This document shows positions 1 through 8,251 of a stretch of 34,480 bases of DNA, piece by piece. Origin of the DNA: Alphaproteobacteria bacterium. Its GTDB lineage: Bacteria; Pseudomonadota; Alphaproteobacteria; UBA828. The stretch lies in the NCBI GenBank assembly GCA_022820945.1, contig JAJEEP010000009.1, forward strand, positions 1 to 34,480. Direction: 5' to 3'. The stretch's first letter is position 1, and each line of letters begins with the position of its first letter. Both the position numbers and the translations under genes were made by a program. The notes under the pieces were generated by a model that had not been told where the DNA came from, made no database searches, and was given only the letters and a program-made list of their open reading frames with translations.

Positions 1-345
1 GTGTCATCATGTTCCCGTAGTGTTCCGATCTCACGCCAAATCGCTGCATTCTGCTCACCCGACGGGGGTCAGGCAGTCGATATCCGGCCGCCAAAGATCA
101 GCGGCGCGCCGTCGAAAAGCGCCACAACGCACATTCCTCAATTGAACGCGGAACGACAGGTTTTCGAGACTTTGGGATATACTGGGAGTGCATGCGCGGC
201 TTTGCCGGACTTGGCGCCACGCCAAGCGTCGCGACGGCAGCAGGCGCCGTTCGGCTTGTCGCACACGCGGCCGTCTGGTGTTTGGCTGGACCCCTTGCCG
301 ATGGGGCGAATGGCGCCCGCAGCATAATTTGCACCGGAACTCGGA
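1..345. other. Leader region upstream of the LacI-type gene
   Basis: No convincing intact gene is visible in this stretch. A TATACT hexamer at 178-183 is a possible -10 element for the regulator downstream, but no good -35 sits at the right distance. A perfect 7-bp dyad, CTTGGCG-CCA-CGCCAAG, lies at 210-226 and could be an operator or a leader hairpin. On the minus strand a short frame starts at 134, reaches an in-frame TGA at 69-71 and then stays open to the window edge with a coding-like composition. It may be the 5' end of a divergent gene or a broken gene, but the evidence is thin. Confidence 0.4.
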
Positions 346-1410
346 ATGCCTGAACGCAGATCACTGCGGAGCAAGCAATCGTCGCGAAGAGTCACCCTGC
401 GGGATGTCGCGCGCGAGGCTGGGGTTTCGATCGCCACTGCATCGCGGGTCCTGAACAATTCGCCATCCGTTTCGCCGGAAACCCGGGAGGACGTGCTGCG
501 CGTCTTCGCCAGGCTCGAGTTTGCGCCCGACCCGCTCGCACGCGCGCTCAACGCCGGGGGCACCAACACCGTCGGCGCCGTCATTCCCACCATCAACCAC
601 GCGATCTTCGCGGCGTTCCTGGAGGCGCTGGAGGCCAGGCTGGACGCCAACGGTTACCGCCTGCTCATTGCCACGACCGGCATGGACCCACGCGTGGAGC
701 TGGAGCGCGCCCGATCGCTGCTCGAAATGGGCGCGAGAGCGCTGATCGTCACCGGGCTGGATCACGAACCCGAGCTCACAAGTCTGGCCAAGCGGTTCGG
801 AGCGCCCATGGTCGCAACGTCGATCTACGGAGCCTCCGCTTCGCTGCCGACCATCGGCTACGACAACGTCGAGCTCGGGCGCCAGGCCATGCGGCATCTG
901 CTCGACCTCGGCCACAGGGACGTCGCCCTGGTTTCCGGGCCCACGGCGCAGAACGACCGAGCCCGCCTTCGCATTCGTGGCGCGAAGACCGTCGAGGGCG
1001 TGCGTTCGCTGCGAACCATAGAGACGGAGCTGAGCGTCGGCGGCGGCGTCGACTCCGCGAAGCAAATTCTGGCGTGGGAGCGGCGGCCGACGGCACTGCT
1101 TTGCGTCACCGATCTCGTCGCGCTGGGCGCGATGTTCGAGCTTCAGCGCAGCGGGCTCCAGCTGCCTCAAGACATGTCGGTGATGGGGTTCGATCACATC
1201 TCCTGGTCCGAACACAGCCATCCGCGATTGACGTGCATAAGCCTGCCCGTCGCCGCGATGGGCCAAGAGAGCGCGCAGGCGATCTGCGACTTTCTGGAAG
1301 ACGGCACGCCGATTGCCTCGGTCCACCTGCAGGGCGAAATCAAGGTGCGCGGCTCCACGTGCCGACCGCCTGTTGTTCAGCATCAGCGTTCGACGCCGAC
1401 TGCTACGTGA
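346..1410 (+). CDS. LacI/GalR-family transcriptional regulator
   Basis: This is a 354-residue DNA-binding regulator of the LacI/GalR family, which usually binds a palindromic operator and responds to a sugar or related small molecule. The N-terminal helix-turn-helix is clear at about residues 15-40 (TLRDVAREAGVSIATASRVL), followed by the hinge region and a periplasmic-binding-protein-like effector domain. The family's AxxLLCVTDLVALGAM and VMGFDHISWSEH segments are present. The ATG follows a weak GGA-rich site. No target gene follows on the same strand: a tRNA and then an SDR on the opposite strand come next. The target may therefore lie to the left of the window, on the divergent side. The ligand cannot be read from the sequence. 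Confidence 0.93.
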   Translation: MPERRSLRSKQSSRRVTLRDVAREAGVSIATASRVLNNSPSVSPETREDVLRVFARLEFAPDPLARALNAGGTNTVGAVIPTINHAIFAAFLEALEARLDANGYRLLIATTGMDPRVELERARSLLEMGARALIVTGLDHEPELTSLAKRFGAPMVATSIYGASASLPTIGYDNVELGRQAMRHLLDLGHRDVALVSGPTAQNDRARLRIRGAKTVEGVRSLRTIETELSVGGGVDSAKQILAWERRPTALLCVTDLVALGAMFELQRSGLQLPQDMSVMGFDHISWSEHSHPRLTCISLPVAAMGQESAQAICDFLEDGTPIASVHLQGEIKVRGSTCRPPVVQHQRSTPTAT

Positions 1411-1626
1411 AGCCCGACTGGCCCAAGTGGTCGCGCGCGAACTACGGTCGCCAATTCTGGCAAACAATCAAGCGCAGGCTGCTATGCGCCGGATGTCTTG
1501 GTTGCGCGTAGGGATGGGTATCCGACGCTACGTGGGGGCGGGAATCGCTAATGCTGACATGGCCCTGACACAAGGTCGTTAAGTCTGTCTTATAACTATC
1601 TGAAATTTCTCAGCTATTGAGTTAGT

Positions 1627-1703
1627 TGGCGCGCCCGGCAGGACTCGAACCTGCGACCCCTTGATTAGGAATCAAGTGCTCTATCCGGCTGAGCTACGGG
1701 CGC
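1627..1703 (-). tRNA. tRNA-Arg (anticodon CCT)
   Basis: On the minus strand a full cloverleaf can be folded. The acceptor GCGCCCG pairs with CGGGCGC. The D-arm is GCTC/GAGC, the anticodon stem CTTGA/TCAAG encloses the loop TTCCTAA, and a TTCGAGT T-loop is present. Anticodon CCT reads AGG, giving arginine. The discriminator is G and the 3' CCA (complement at 1627-1629) is genome-encoded. A promoter-like pair lies just upstream. Confidence 0.97.
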
Positions 1704-1713
1704 GCTGGCTCCA

Positions 1714-1741
1714 TCGATAGCGGCGGCGCGGCGTTTGTCAA
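1714..1741 (-). promoter_or_regulatory. Promoter for tRNA-Arg
   Basis: On the minus strand a perfect -35 hexamer TTGACA (1736-1741) is followed by a 16-bp spacer and a TATCGA -10-like hexamer (1714-1719). The -10 ends about 10 bp before the mature tRNA 5' end, which is right for a housekeeping sigma-70-type promoter with a very short leader. Confidence 0.7.
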
Positions 1742-1772
1742 TCGGGCCGGTCGGGCGCGGGTCAGAGGTCGC

Positions 1773-2552
1773 TCAAGCGTCGGCGAGGGCGGCGGGGCTC
1801 TCCGGCAGAATCTGGCCGCCGTCGAGCACCAGCGCCTGGCCGGTGATGTAGCGAGCCTGGTCGCTCGCGAGGTAGACTGCGGCGTAGGCGATGTCCTCGG
1901 TCTCGCCGATATAGCCGGCCGGGATGATCGACCGGATTTCCTCCACCTGGTCTCCGCCCAGCTCGACCAACCCCGGCGTCATGATCGAGCCCGGCGAGAT
2001 CGCGTTGACGGTTATGTTGAGCTTGGCGAGCTCCAGTGCTGCGCCGCGCACAAAGGCGTTCACGCCGCCCTTGGACGCCATGTAGTGGGAGAGTCCCGGC
2101 CAGCCGACGTTGGGGCCGGTGATGGACGAGATGACGACGATGCGGCCGTGGCCTTGCACCTTCATCTGCGGGATGCAGGCCCGGACGCCGTAGAAGACGC
2201 CCTTGAGGTTGGTGTCGAGCACGTCGTCCCAGGTCTCGTCGTTCATGTCCACGATGTGGGAGGTGGGGAAGACCCCGGCGTTGGCGCAGAAAATGTCGAT
2301 GCCGCCATAGCGCTCGATGCAGGCCGCGGCCATCCGCTCCATGTCGTCGCGCTGCTTGACGTCGGCCTGGAGGAACGACGCCTCGCCGCCGGCGGTCGCG
2401 ATCTCGTCGGCCGCGGCCTGGCCCGCCTCGGCGCTGCGGTTCACCACCAGCACCCTGGCGCCTTCGTTCGCGAACACGGTCGCGATGCCCTTGCCGATGC
2501 CGCGGCCCGCGCCGGTCACGATCGCGGCCTTGCCCTTTAACGTGATCGCCAT
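1773..2552 (-). CDS. SDR-family NAD(P)-dependent oxidoreductase
   Basis: This is a 259-residue classical short-chain dehydrogenase/reductase. The cofactor-binding TGAGRGIG lies at residues 13-20, NAG at 91-93, the catalytic Ser at 142/143, and Tyr157-xxx-Lys161 in HYMASKGG. The C-terminal GQALVLDGGQ is typical of the family. The chosen ATG at 2552 (MAITLKG) is preceded by GGGAGGGAAG at ideal spacing. The frame stays open further upstream, but that extension is arginine-rich and not conserved-looking. Family members reduce ketones or oxidise alcohols, and the substrate here is unknown. The gene is divergent from the ligase gene at 2642 with an 89-bp shared intergenic region, so joint control is possible. 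Confidence 0.92.
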   Translation of the reverse strand: MAITLKGKAAIVTGAGRGIGKGIATVFANEGARVLVVNRSAEAGQAAADEIATAGGEASFLQADVKQRDDMERMAAACIERYGGIDIFCANAGVFPTSHIVDMNDETWDDVLDTNLKGVFYGVRACIPQMKVQGHGRIVVISSITGPNVGWPGLSHYMASKGGVNAFVRGAALELAKLNITVNAISPGSIMTPGLVELGGDQVEEIRSIIPAGYIGETEDIAYAAVYLASDQARYITGQALVLDGGQILPESPAALADA

Positions 2553-2641
2553 GCTTCCCTCCCGCCGGTTGCGGCCGGACGATAGCATGACTCGCCACCC
2601 ACCCCGCCTTAGAGTGGCGGCGCGGCAAGGCGAGGGCGCGG

Positions 2642-3955
2642 ATGAGGGGCGAGGAGCTGGTCTTTTTCGGTTGGCCCGATCTGGCCGGCCTAATGCGCGG
2701 GCGGGGCTTCCCGGCGGCCGATCTCGATCAACGCCTCGAGACGGGGATCGGCTGGGTGCCGGTGGCGCAAGCGATCGGCCCGCTCTCCACGCTGGCGCCG
2801 AGCCCCTGGGGTGCGCTCGGCGACGTGTGGCTGGTGGCCGACCGCGACGCCCACGCCAGGGTCGACCTGTGGCCGGAGCGGCCGCCGTTCCACGCCTACA
2901 TCTGCGACGGCATCGCGCCGGATGGCACGCCGTGGGAGGCCTGCTTGCGGGAGTTCCTGCGGCGGGCATTGGACGATCTCGAACGCGAGTTCGATCTGCG
3001 GCTCATGGCCGCCTTCGAGCAGGAGTTCTACCTGGTGGAGGGGCTGGACCGACCCGGTCCCAACTACAGCATCATCGCCCACGAGCGGGCGCTCGACTTC
3101 GGCGCCGTATTGGTGGCGGCGCTGCGCGCGGCGGGCCTGGAGCCCGAGACCTTCGAGCCGGAAGGCGGCCCGGGGCAGTACGAGGTGAACTGCCGGCCCG
3201 CGCTCGGCCTTGCCGCCGCCGACCGGGCGTTGATGGTGCGCGAGCTCGTGCGCGCGGTGGCGACGCGCGAGGGCTACCGCGCGACCTTCACGCCCATGAT
3301 CGCCGAGCAGGGCTTCGGCAACGGCGTCCACGTGCACCTCAGTCTGCAGGACCACGAAGGCGCGCCGGTCTCGCACGATCCGGCCCAACCGGCCGGGGTC
3401 GCGGCGCAGGCCGGCAGCTTCGTCGCCGGGATCATGCGCCGCCTGCCCGCGCTCACGGCGTTTGCGGCGCCCTCGCCGGTCTCCTACCTGCGCCTCGCGC
3501 CGGGCCACTGGGCGGGCGGTGCCGCCGCCTTCGGCGCCGACAACAGGGAGGCAGCGATCCGAATCTGCGCCGGCCGCCTCGGTCCCGGCGGGGTCGATCC
3601 GCGCCAGTACAACTTCGAGTTCCGGCCCGCCGATGCCGCCGCCTCGCCCCACGTGACGCTGGCGGTGCTGGTTCACGCGGGGCTCGAAGGTCTGCGCGAG
3701 GGCCTGCCGACGCCGCCGTTGGTCGAGCGCGATCCCTCCGACTTGAGCGATGCGGAGCGCGAGGCGCTCGGCGTGCGCTGGCTGCCGCGCTCTCTGGGAG
3801 AGGCGCTGGCGGCGGCAGAGGCCGACGAGGCGGTGCGAGGCTGGTTTTCAGAACCGGTCTGGCAGGCCTATGGTGCGCTCAAGCGCCACGAGCTGGCGGC
3901 GGCGGCCGAGCTTTCCCCCGATGCAGTGATCCGGAGCTACCTCGATGCCTATTGA
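2642..3955 (+). CDS. Glutamine synthetase-like (gamma-glutamyl-amide) ligase
   Basis: This 437-residue protein has the glutamine synthetase catalytic fold. Visible signatures are the metal-binding E126-x-E128 (FEQEFYL), GGPGQYEVN with E181, the NGVHVHL histidines near 230-232, NREAAIRI and EFRP. The usual NPYL segment reads ASPH here. Such a length and layout fits the GlnA3/GlnA4/PuuA/FluG-C-terminal branch, which ligates glutamate to amines other than ammonia, rather than the assimilatory GlnA (about 470 residues, with an adenylylation site). It starts a same-strand cluster: its TGA overlaps the ATG of the amidohydrolase by 11 bp. The likely role, ATP-dependent gamma-glutamylation of an amine, is inferred from family and context. 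Confidence 0.88.
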   Translation: MRGEELVFFGWPDLAGLMRGRGFPAADLDQRLETGIGWVPVAQAIGPLSTLAPSPWGALGDVWLVADRDAHARVDLWPERPPFHAYICDGIAPDGTPWEACLREFLRRALDDLEREFDLRLMAAFEQEFYLVEGLDRPGPNYSIIAHERALDFGAVLVAALRAAGLEPETFEPEGGPGQYEVNCRPALGLAAADRALMVRELVRAVATREGYRATFTPMIAEQGFGNGVHVHLSLQDHEGAPVSHDPAQPAGVAAQAGSFVAGIMRRLPALTAFAAPSPVSYLRLAPGHWAGGAAAFGADNREAAIRICAGRLGPGGVDPRQYNFEFRPADAAASPHVTLAVLVHAGLEGLREGLPTPPLVERDPSDLSDAEREALGVRWLPRSLGEALAAAEADEAVRGWFSEPVWQAYGALKRHELAAAAELSPDAVIRSYLDAY

Positions 3956-5087
3956 CGACATCACCGCCACGCTGCCGTTGGTGGACCATCACTGCCACGG
4001 CCTCTTTCCCGCGGACCTGGACGACGAGCGGCTCGCGGACTCGCTGAGCGAGGCCTTCGCGCCGGCGCCGCCCGGCACGAGCCACTGGGACAAGCCGGTG
4101 GCGCTGAGCGTCCGGCGCCGCTGCGCGCCGGTGCTGGATCTGGAGCCATTCTGCGCGCCGGCGGCGTATGCCGAGCGGCGCCGGGCGATCGGCGCGGTGG
4201 CGGTGAACCGGCGCTTCCTCGCGGCTTCGGGGATCGGGACCTACATCGTGGACAGCGGCAACCGGCCGGAAGAACTCTGCAGCGTCTCCGAGGTGGGTGC
4301 GATCGCCGGAGCGCCGGCGCGGGAGATCGTGCGCATGGAATCGGTCGCCGAGCGGGTCGCGGAGAGCGGCATGTCGGCGGGAGGATTTGCGCGAGCCTTC
4401 GAGGCGGCCTTGCGGGGCTCCCTCGGCGAGGGGGTGGGCGGGCTAAAGTCCATCCTCGCCTACCGCGCGACGCTGCGCATCGACTACGGGAAGCCGAGCG
4501 ATGCCGAGGTCGAGACAGCGGCGGGGCGCTGGCTCGCCGAGATCGAGGAGACGGGAACGGTGCGCCTTACCGACCCGGTGCTCGAGCGGCACCTGATCTG
4601 GACCGGCGCCGACATCGCGCGGGAGCGGGGCTTTCCGATCCAGTTCCATATCGGCATCGGCGATCCCGACATCGAGCTGCACCGGGTGGACCCGAGCCAT
4701 CTGACGCCCTGGATCAAGGCGGTGGAGCCCTGGGGCTTCCCCATCACGCTGCTGCACTGCTACCCGTTCCACCGGGAAGCGGGCCTGATGGCGGAGAACT
4801 TCCCGCAGGTCTATTTCGACGTGGGCTTCGCGCTGAACTGGATGGGGCCGAGCTACCAGCGGATCATGGACGAGGCCCTGGAACTGGTGCCCTTCACCAA
4901 GCAGCTTTTTAGTACCGACGCGTTCGGGCTCGCGGAGCTTTACTACATGGGTGCGCTGCGCTTCCGCACCGCACTCGCCCGCGCGCTCGGGCGCTGGGTG
5001 GAGGACGACGAGTGCTCGGTGGCGGAGGCCGAGCGCATCGCGGCCATGATCGGCGTCGAGAACGCCCGGCGCATCTACAAGGTCTAG
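3945..5087 (+). CDS. FluG-type amidohydrolase (amidohydrolase superfamily)
   Basis: This 380-residue TIM-barrel amidohydrolase resembles the N-terminal half of fungal FluG. Metal-site candidates are the HxH motif H16-x-H18 in VDHHCHG, a possible bridging Lys in GGLKSILAYR, the His in QFHIGIGDPD, the His in LLHCYPFHREA and the Asp in FSTDAFG. Fungal FluG carries an amidohydrolase followed by a glutamine-synthetase domain in one chain. Here the two activities are separate genes in the opposite order, overlapping by 11 bp (ATGCCTATTGA), which implies translational coupling. The expected reaction is hydrolysis of an amide or decarboxylation of a ring acid, both known in the superfamily. Which one applies cannot be told from the sequence. 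Confidence 0.86.
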   Translation: MPIDDITATLPLVDHHCHGLFPADLDDERLADSLSEAFAPAPPGTSHWDKPVALSVRRRCAPVLDLEPFCAPAAYAERRRAIGAVAVNRRFLAASGIGTYIVDSGNRPEELCSVSEVGAIAGAPAREIVRMESVAERVAESGMSAGGFARAFEAALRGSLGEGVGGLKSILAYRATLRIDYGKPSDAEVETAAGRWLAEIEETGTVRLTDPVLERHLIWTGADIARERGFPIQFHIGIGDPDIELHRVDPSHLTPWIKAVEPWGFPITLLHCYPFHREAGLMAENFPQVYFDVGFALNWMGPSYQRIMDEALELVPFTKQLFSTDAFGLAELYYMGALRFRTALARALGRWVEDDECSVAEAERIAAMIGVENARRIYKV

Positions 5088-5095
5088 GCCGACAG

Positions 5096-5890
5096 ATGAC
5101 GGCGACGCTGCTCGGGCCGGGCGATCCGCCGCCCTTCGAAACCCTTAACGAGGGGAGCGCGTCGCGGGTGCTGCTCGTCTGCGACCACGCGAGCTGCCGG
5201 GTCCCCGCCGTGCTCGACGACCTCGGTTTGAGCGAGGTAGAGCGCACCGAGCACATCGGCTGGGACATCGGTGCGGCGGCCGTGGCGCGGCGGCTTTCGG
5301 CGCTGCTCGACGCACCGGCAATCCTCGCCGGCTATTCGCGGCTGGTGATCGACTGCAACAGGCCGGCCAGGGCACCGGACAGGGTACCGCCGGTGAGCGA
5401 CACGATTCCGGTGCCGGGCAACGAAGCTTTGGATCAGTCGGCGGTGCAGGCGCGCGTGGACGAAATCTTCACGCCCTATCACGACGCGATTGCCGCTGCG
5501 CTGGACCGCATGGCCGGCGGCGGCGAGGTGCCATTGTTGGTGGCGGTCCACAGCTTCACCCCGCAGCTCAACGGCGGCGCGCCGCGGCCCTGGCAGATCG
5601 GCATCTGCTGGGACAAGGATCAGCGCATGTCTGCGCCGCTGATCGAACTCCTGCGCGCGGATGGCCTCTTGGTCGGCGCGAACGAGCCCTACGACTTCGG
5701 CGTGCTCACCGACTACACCTTGCCGGTGCACGCCGAGGAACGCGGCCTGCCCTCGCTGCTAATCGAAATCCGTAACGACGAAATTCTTACGCCGGAGGCG
5801 GTCGAGACTTGGGCGGTCCGCCTCGCTGGCCATATTCGCACGCTGCTGACCCTGCCCGACTCCCAGCGCCTGGAATTCGTCCTCGCATGA
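5096..5890 (+). CDS. N-formylglutamate amidohydrolase-family protein
   Basis: This 264-residue protein belongs to the N-formylglutamate amidohydrolase (HutG2-like) family. Characteristic segments are VCDHAS (28-33), HIGWDIGA (53-60), SRLVIDCNRP (81-90) and VAVHSFTP. The start ATG at 5096 lies 8 bp after the stop of the amidohydrolase; the same frame is open further upstream but would run far into the previous gene. HutG-type enzymes release formate and glutamate from N-formylglutamate, the end of one histidine route. No other hut genes are visible here, so with a gamma-glutamyl ligase and an amidohydrolase upstream it more likely acts on a related acyl- or gamma-glutamyl compound. That substrate assignment is inference. 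Confidence 0.87.
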   Translation: MTATLLGPGDPPPFETLNEGSASRVLLVCDHASCRVPAVLDDLGLSEVERTEHIGWDIGAAAVARRLSALLDAPAILAGYSRLVIDCNRPARAPDRVPPVSDTIPVPGNEALDQSAVQARVDEIFTPYHDAIAAALDRMAGGGEVPLLVAVHSFTPQLNGGAPRPWQIGICWDKDQRMSAPLIELLRADGLLVGANEPYDFGVLTDYTLPVHAEERGLPSLLIEIRNDEILTPEAVETWAVRLAGHIRTLLTLPDSQRLEFVLA

Positions 5891-5909
5891 CACCTGTGCG
5901 TCGCGCGGG

Positions 5910-6620
5910 TCACTCGTAGGGGAGGGGATCGAGGCCAACCCTGGGCTCAGCGGGACGAATCCTGCGCGACAGATAGCGGTGCAGGAACTCCTTCTCCCAG
6001 GCGCGGGTGCGCTCGAGCGCCCGCGTGAGCTCCGGCTCCTCCATGGTCATCATCACGACGTAGGCGTAGTTCTCGGCGGCGGCGCCGATCTCCCGCAGGT
6101 TGGCCTCCGGGTCACCGGCAATGATGGTCGCGGTGCTGAGCATGAAGATCGCTTCCTCGTCGTCCTTGGGCACGCCGAGGCCGCGCGCATAGAGCACGCC
6201 GAGATTGAAGCGGCTGGCCGCATCGTCCTGCTCGGCCGCGCGCCGGAACCAGTCCGCCGCCGCCGCATAGTCGCGGTCGACGCCGAGGCCGCCGGCGTAG
6301 ATGGTGCCCATGTTGAACTGACCGGTGACGTCGCGCTGCTCGGCGGCAAGGCGGGTCCAGCGCAGCGCCTCCGCGTGGTCGACCGCGACGCCCTGGCCGT
6401 TGATGTAGAGGCTGCCGAGGGCGGCCTGAGCGCGGGCGTCGCCTGCCTCGGCGAGCGGCCGCCACGCCTCCAGCGCGGCGGCGAAATCGCCCCGCTCGAA
6501 GGCGGTCTGTCCGGAATTCCAATTGGCGGCGGCGGACCCAATGCCGAGCGCGAATGCCGCGGCGACGAGCGCCACGAGTGCCCGGCGCATGCTACGCCGT
6601 AGCCTCTCGCTCACTCCCAT
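5910..6620 (-). CDS. Secreted Sel1-repeat (TPR-like) protein
   Basis: This 236-residue protein starts with a basic n-region and a hydrophobic segment ([21 protein letters not shown]), consistent with a signal peptide ending near residue 32. At least three Sel1-type repeats follow: [36 protein letters not shown] and [18 protein letters not shown], each followed by a W/F-rich helix. Sel1 proteins act as periplasmic or surface adaptors. The ATG at 6620 overlaps the end of guaA by 10 bp and has AGGGA upstream, so it is co-transcribed and probably coupled with guaA. A second ATG at 6590 would shorten the n-region. The link to GMP synthesis is likely only positional. Confidence 0.85.
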   Translation of the reverse strand: MGVSERLRRSMRRALVALVAAAFALGIGSAAANWNSGQTAFERGDFAAALEAWRPLAEAGDARAQAALGSLYINGQGVAVDHAEALRWTRLAAEQRDVTGQFNMGTIYAGGLGVDRDYAAAADWFRRAAEQDDAASRFNLGVLYARGLGVPKDDEEAIFMLSTATIIAGDPEANLREIGAAAENYAYVVMMTMEEPELTRALERTRAWEKEFLHRYLSRRIRPAEPRVGLDPLPYE

Positions 6621-8155
6621 TCGATCGTCCCTGGCGGCTTCGAGGTCACGTCGTAGACAACGCGGTTGATGCCCTTCACCTCGTTGACGATACGGTTGGC
6701 GACACCGCCGAGGAAGCCCATGTCGAAGTGGTAGAAGTCGGCGGTCATGCCGTCGACGGAGGTGACGGCGCGGAGCGCGCAGACGTGCTCGTAGGTGCGC
6801 GCGTCGCCCATCACGCCCACGGTCTGCACCGGTAACAGCACGGCGAAAGCCTGCCAGATGGCGTCGTAGAGCCCGGCGTTGCGGATCTCCTCGATGTAGA
6901 TGGCATCGGCCTGCTGCAGGATCGCGACCTTTTCGGCCGTCACCTCGCCGGGAATGCGGATGGCGAGGCCGGGGCCGGGGAAGGGGTGGCGCCCGGTCAG
7001 CACGTCCGGCATTCCGAGGGTGCGGCCGAGGGCGCGCACCTCGTCCTTGAAGAGCATGCGCAGCGGCTCTACCAGACTCAGCTTCATCCGCTCCGGCAGG
7101 CCGCCGACGTTGTGGTGGGACTTGATGACGACGCTTGGCCCGCTGACGGAGACCGACTCGATCACGTCCGGGTAGAGCGTCCCCTGGGCCAGGAAGTCGG
7201 CGTCGCCGGCGCTGCGTGCGGCCGCCTCGAACACGTCGATGAAGGTGGCGCCGATGATCTTGCGCTTCTCCTCGGGCTCGGTAACGCCCGCCAGCCGCTG
7301 CAGGAACACGGCCTGCGCATCCTCGTGGACGAGGGGGATGTTGTAGTTGCCGCGGAAGAGGCTCGTGACCTCGTCGGCCTCGCCCTGGCGCATGAGGCCG
7401 GTATCGACGAACACGCAGGTGAGCTGGTCCCCGACCGCCTCGTGCAGCAGCACCGCTACCACCGAGGAATCGACGCCGCCAGAGAGCCCGCAGATCACCC
7501 GCCCGTCGCCCACCTGGGCGCGAATCGCCTCGATGGCGCTGGCGCGGAACGAGGTCATGGACCAGGTGCCGTCGCAGCCCGCGACCCGGCGCGCGAAATT
7601 CTGCAGGAGCGCGGCGCCGTGGGGCGTGTGCACGACTTCGGGGTGGAACTGGATGCCGTAGAAGTGGCGCGCATCGTCCGCGATGGCGGCGAAGGGTGCG
7701 GAGTCGGTGCGGGCCACCACGCGAAAGCCCTCAGGCACCGCCGCCACCGCGTCACCGTGGCTCATCCAGACCTGCTCGCGCGCGCCCACCTGCCAGACGC
7801 CGTCGAAAAGGGCGCAGGCCTCGACGATGTCGAGGTGCGCCCGGCCGAACTCGCGCTGCGACGTGGATTCCACGGCGCCGCCCAGCGCGGCGCACATCGC
7901 CTGCTGGCCGTAGCAGATGCCGAGGAGCGGGATGCCGAGCGCATAGATTGCCTCGTCCGGGCGCGGCGCCTCGGCCTCGGTGACCGACGCCGGGCCGCCC
8001 GAGAGGATGACGCCCTGGGGCGCCAAGCGCTCGATCTCCGCCGCCGGGGTCTTGAAGGGCCTGATCTCGCAGTAGACCCCGGTCTCGCGCACCCGGCGGG
8101 CGATGAGCTGGGTCACCTGGGAGCCGAAGTCGAGGATCAGGATGTGCTCGGTCAT
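6611..8155 (-). CDS. guaA: GMP synthase (glutamine-hydrolysing)
   Basis: This cytosolic enzyme converts XMP, ATP and glutamine to GMP, the last step of guanine nucleotide synthesis. It has 514 residues, close to the usual 515-525. The N-terminal class I glutamine amidotransferase shows the nucleophile Cys81 in GICYGQQ and the partner His171 and Glu173 in FHPEVVHT. The ATP-pyrophosphatase P-loop is SGGVDS (225-230). The C-terminal dimerisation domain ends with the family's typical PPGTIEWE. Its start is the ATG at 8155, with only a weak AAGAG site. It is divergent from the TPR/SPOR gene across about 95 bp and overlaps the downstream Sel1 gene. Confidence 0.98.
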   Translation of the reverse strand: MTEHILILDFGSQVTQLIARRVRETGVYCEIRPFKTPAAEIERLAPQGVILSGGPASVTEAEAPRPDEAIYALGIPLLGICYGQQAMCAALGGAVESTSQREFGRAHLDIVEACALFDGVWQVGAREQVWMSHGDAVAAVPEGFRVVARTDSAPFAAIADDARHFYGIQFHPEVVHTPHGAALLQNFARRVAGCDGTWSMTSFRASAIEAIRAQVGDGRVICGLSGGVDSSVVAVLLHEAVGDQLTCVFVDTGLMRQGEADEVTSLFRGNYNIPLVHEDAQAVFLQRLAGVTEPEEKRKIIGATFIDVFEAAARSAGDADFLAQGTLYPDVIESVSVSGPSVVIKSHHNVGGLPERMKLSLVEPLRMLFKDEVRALGRTLGMPDVLTGRHPFPGPGLAIRIPGEVTAEKVAILQQADAIYIEEIRNAGLYDAIWQAFAVLLPVQTVGVMGDARTYEHVCALRAVTSVDGMTADFYHFDMGFLGGVANRIVNEVKGINRVVYDVTSKPPGTIEWE

Positions 8156-8251
8156 GAGTCGCTCTTGGGCGCGACGTTAATCGTTGCGATGGACTGTGAC
8201 GCGGTTGGCGCCTATCGTGATCCTGCACGAATAGCGAATAAGGTCGCGGTC

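Noticed and set aside
1..327. A 108-codon plus-strand open frame at the window start
   Set aside because: No ribosome binding site, no recognisable motif, and a composition typical of random GC-rich frames; it also ends just before the clear regulator gene.
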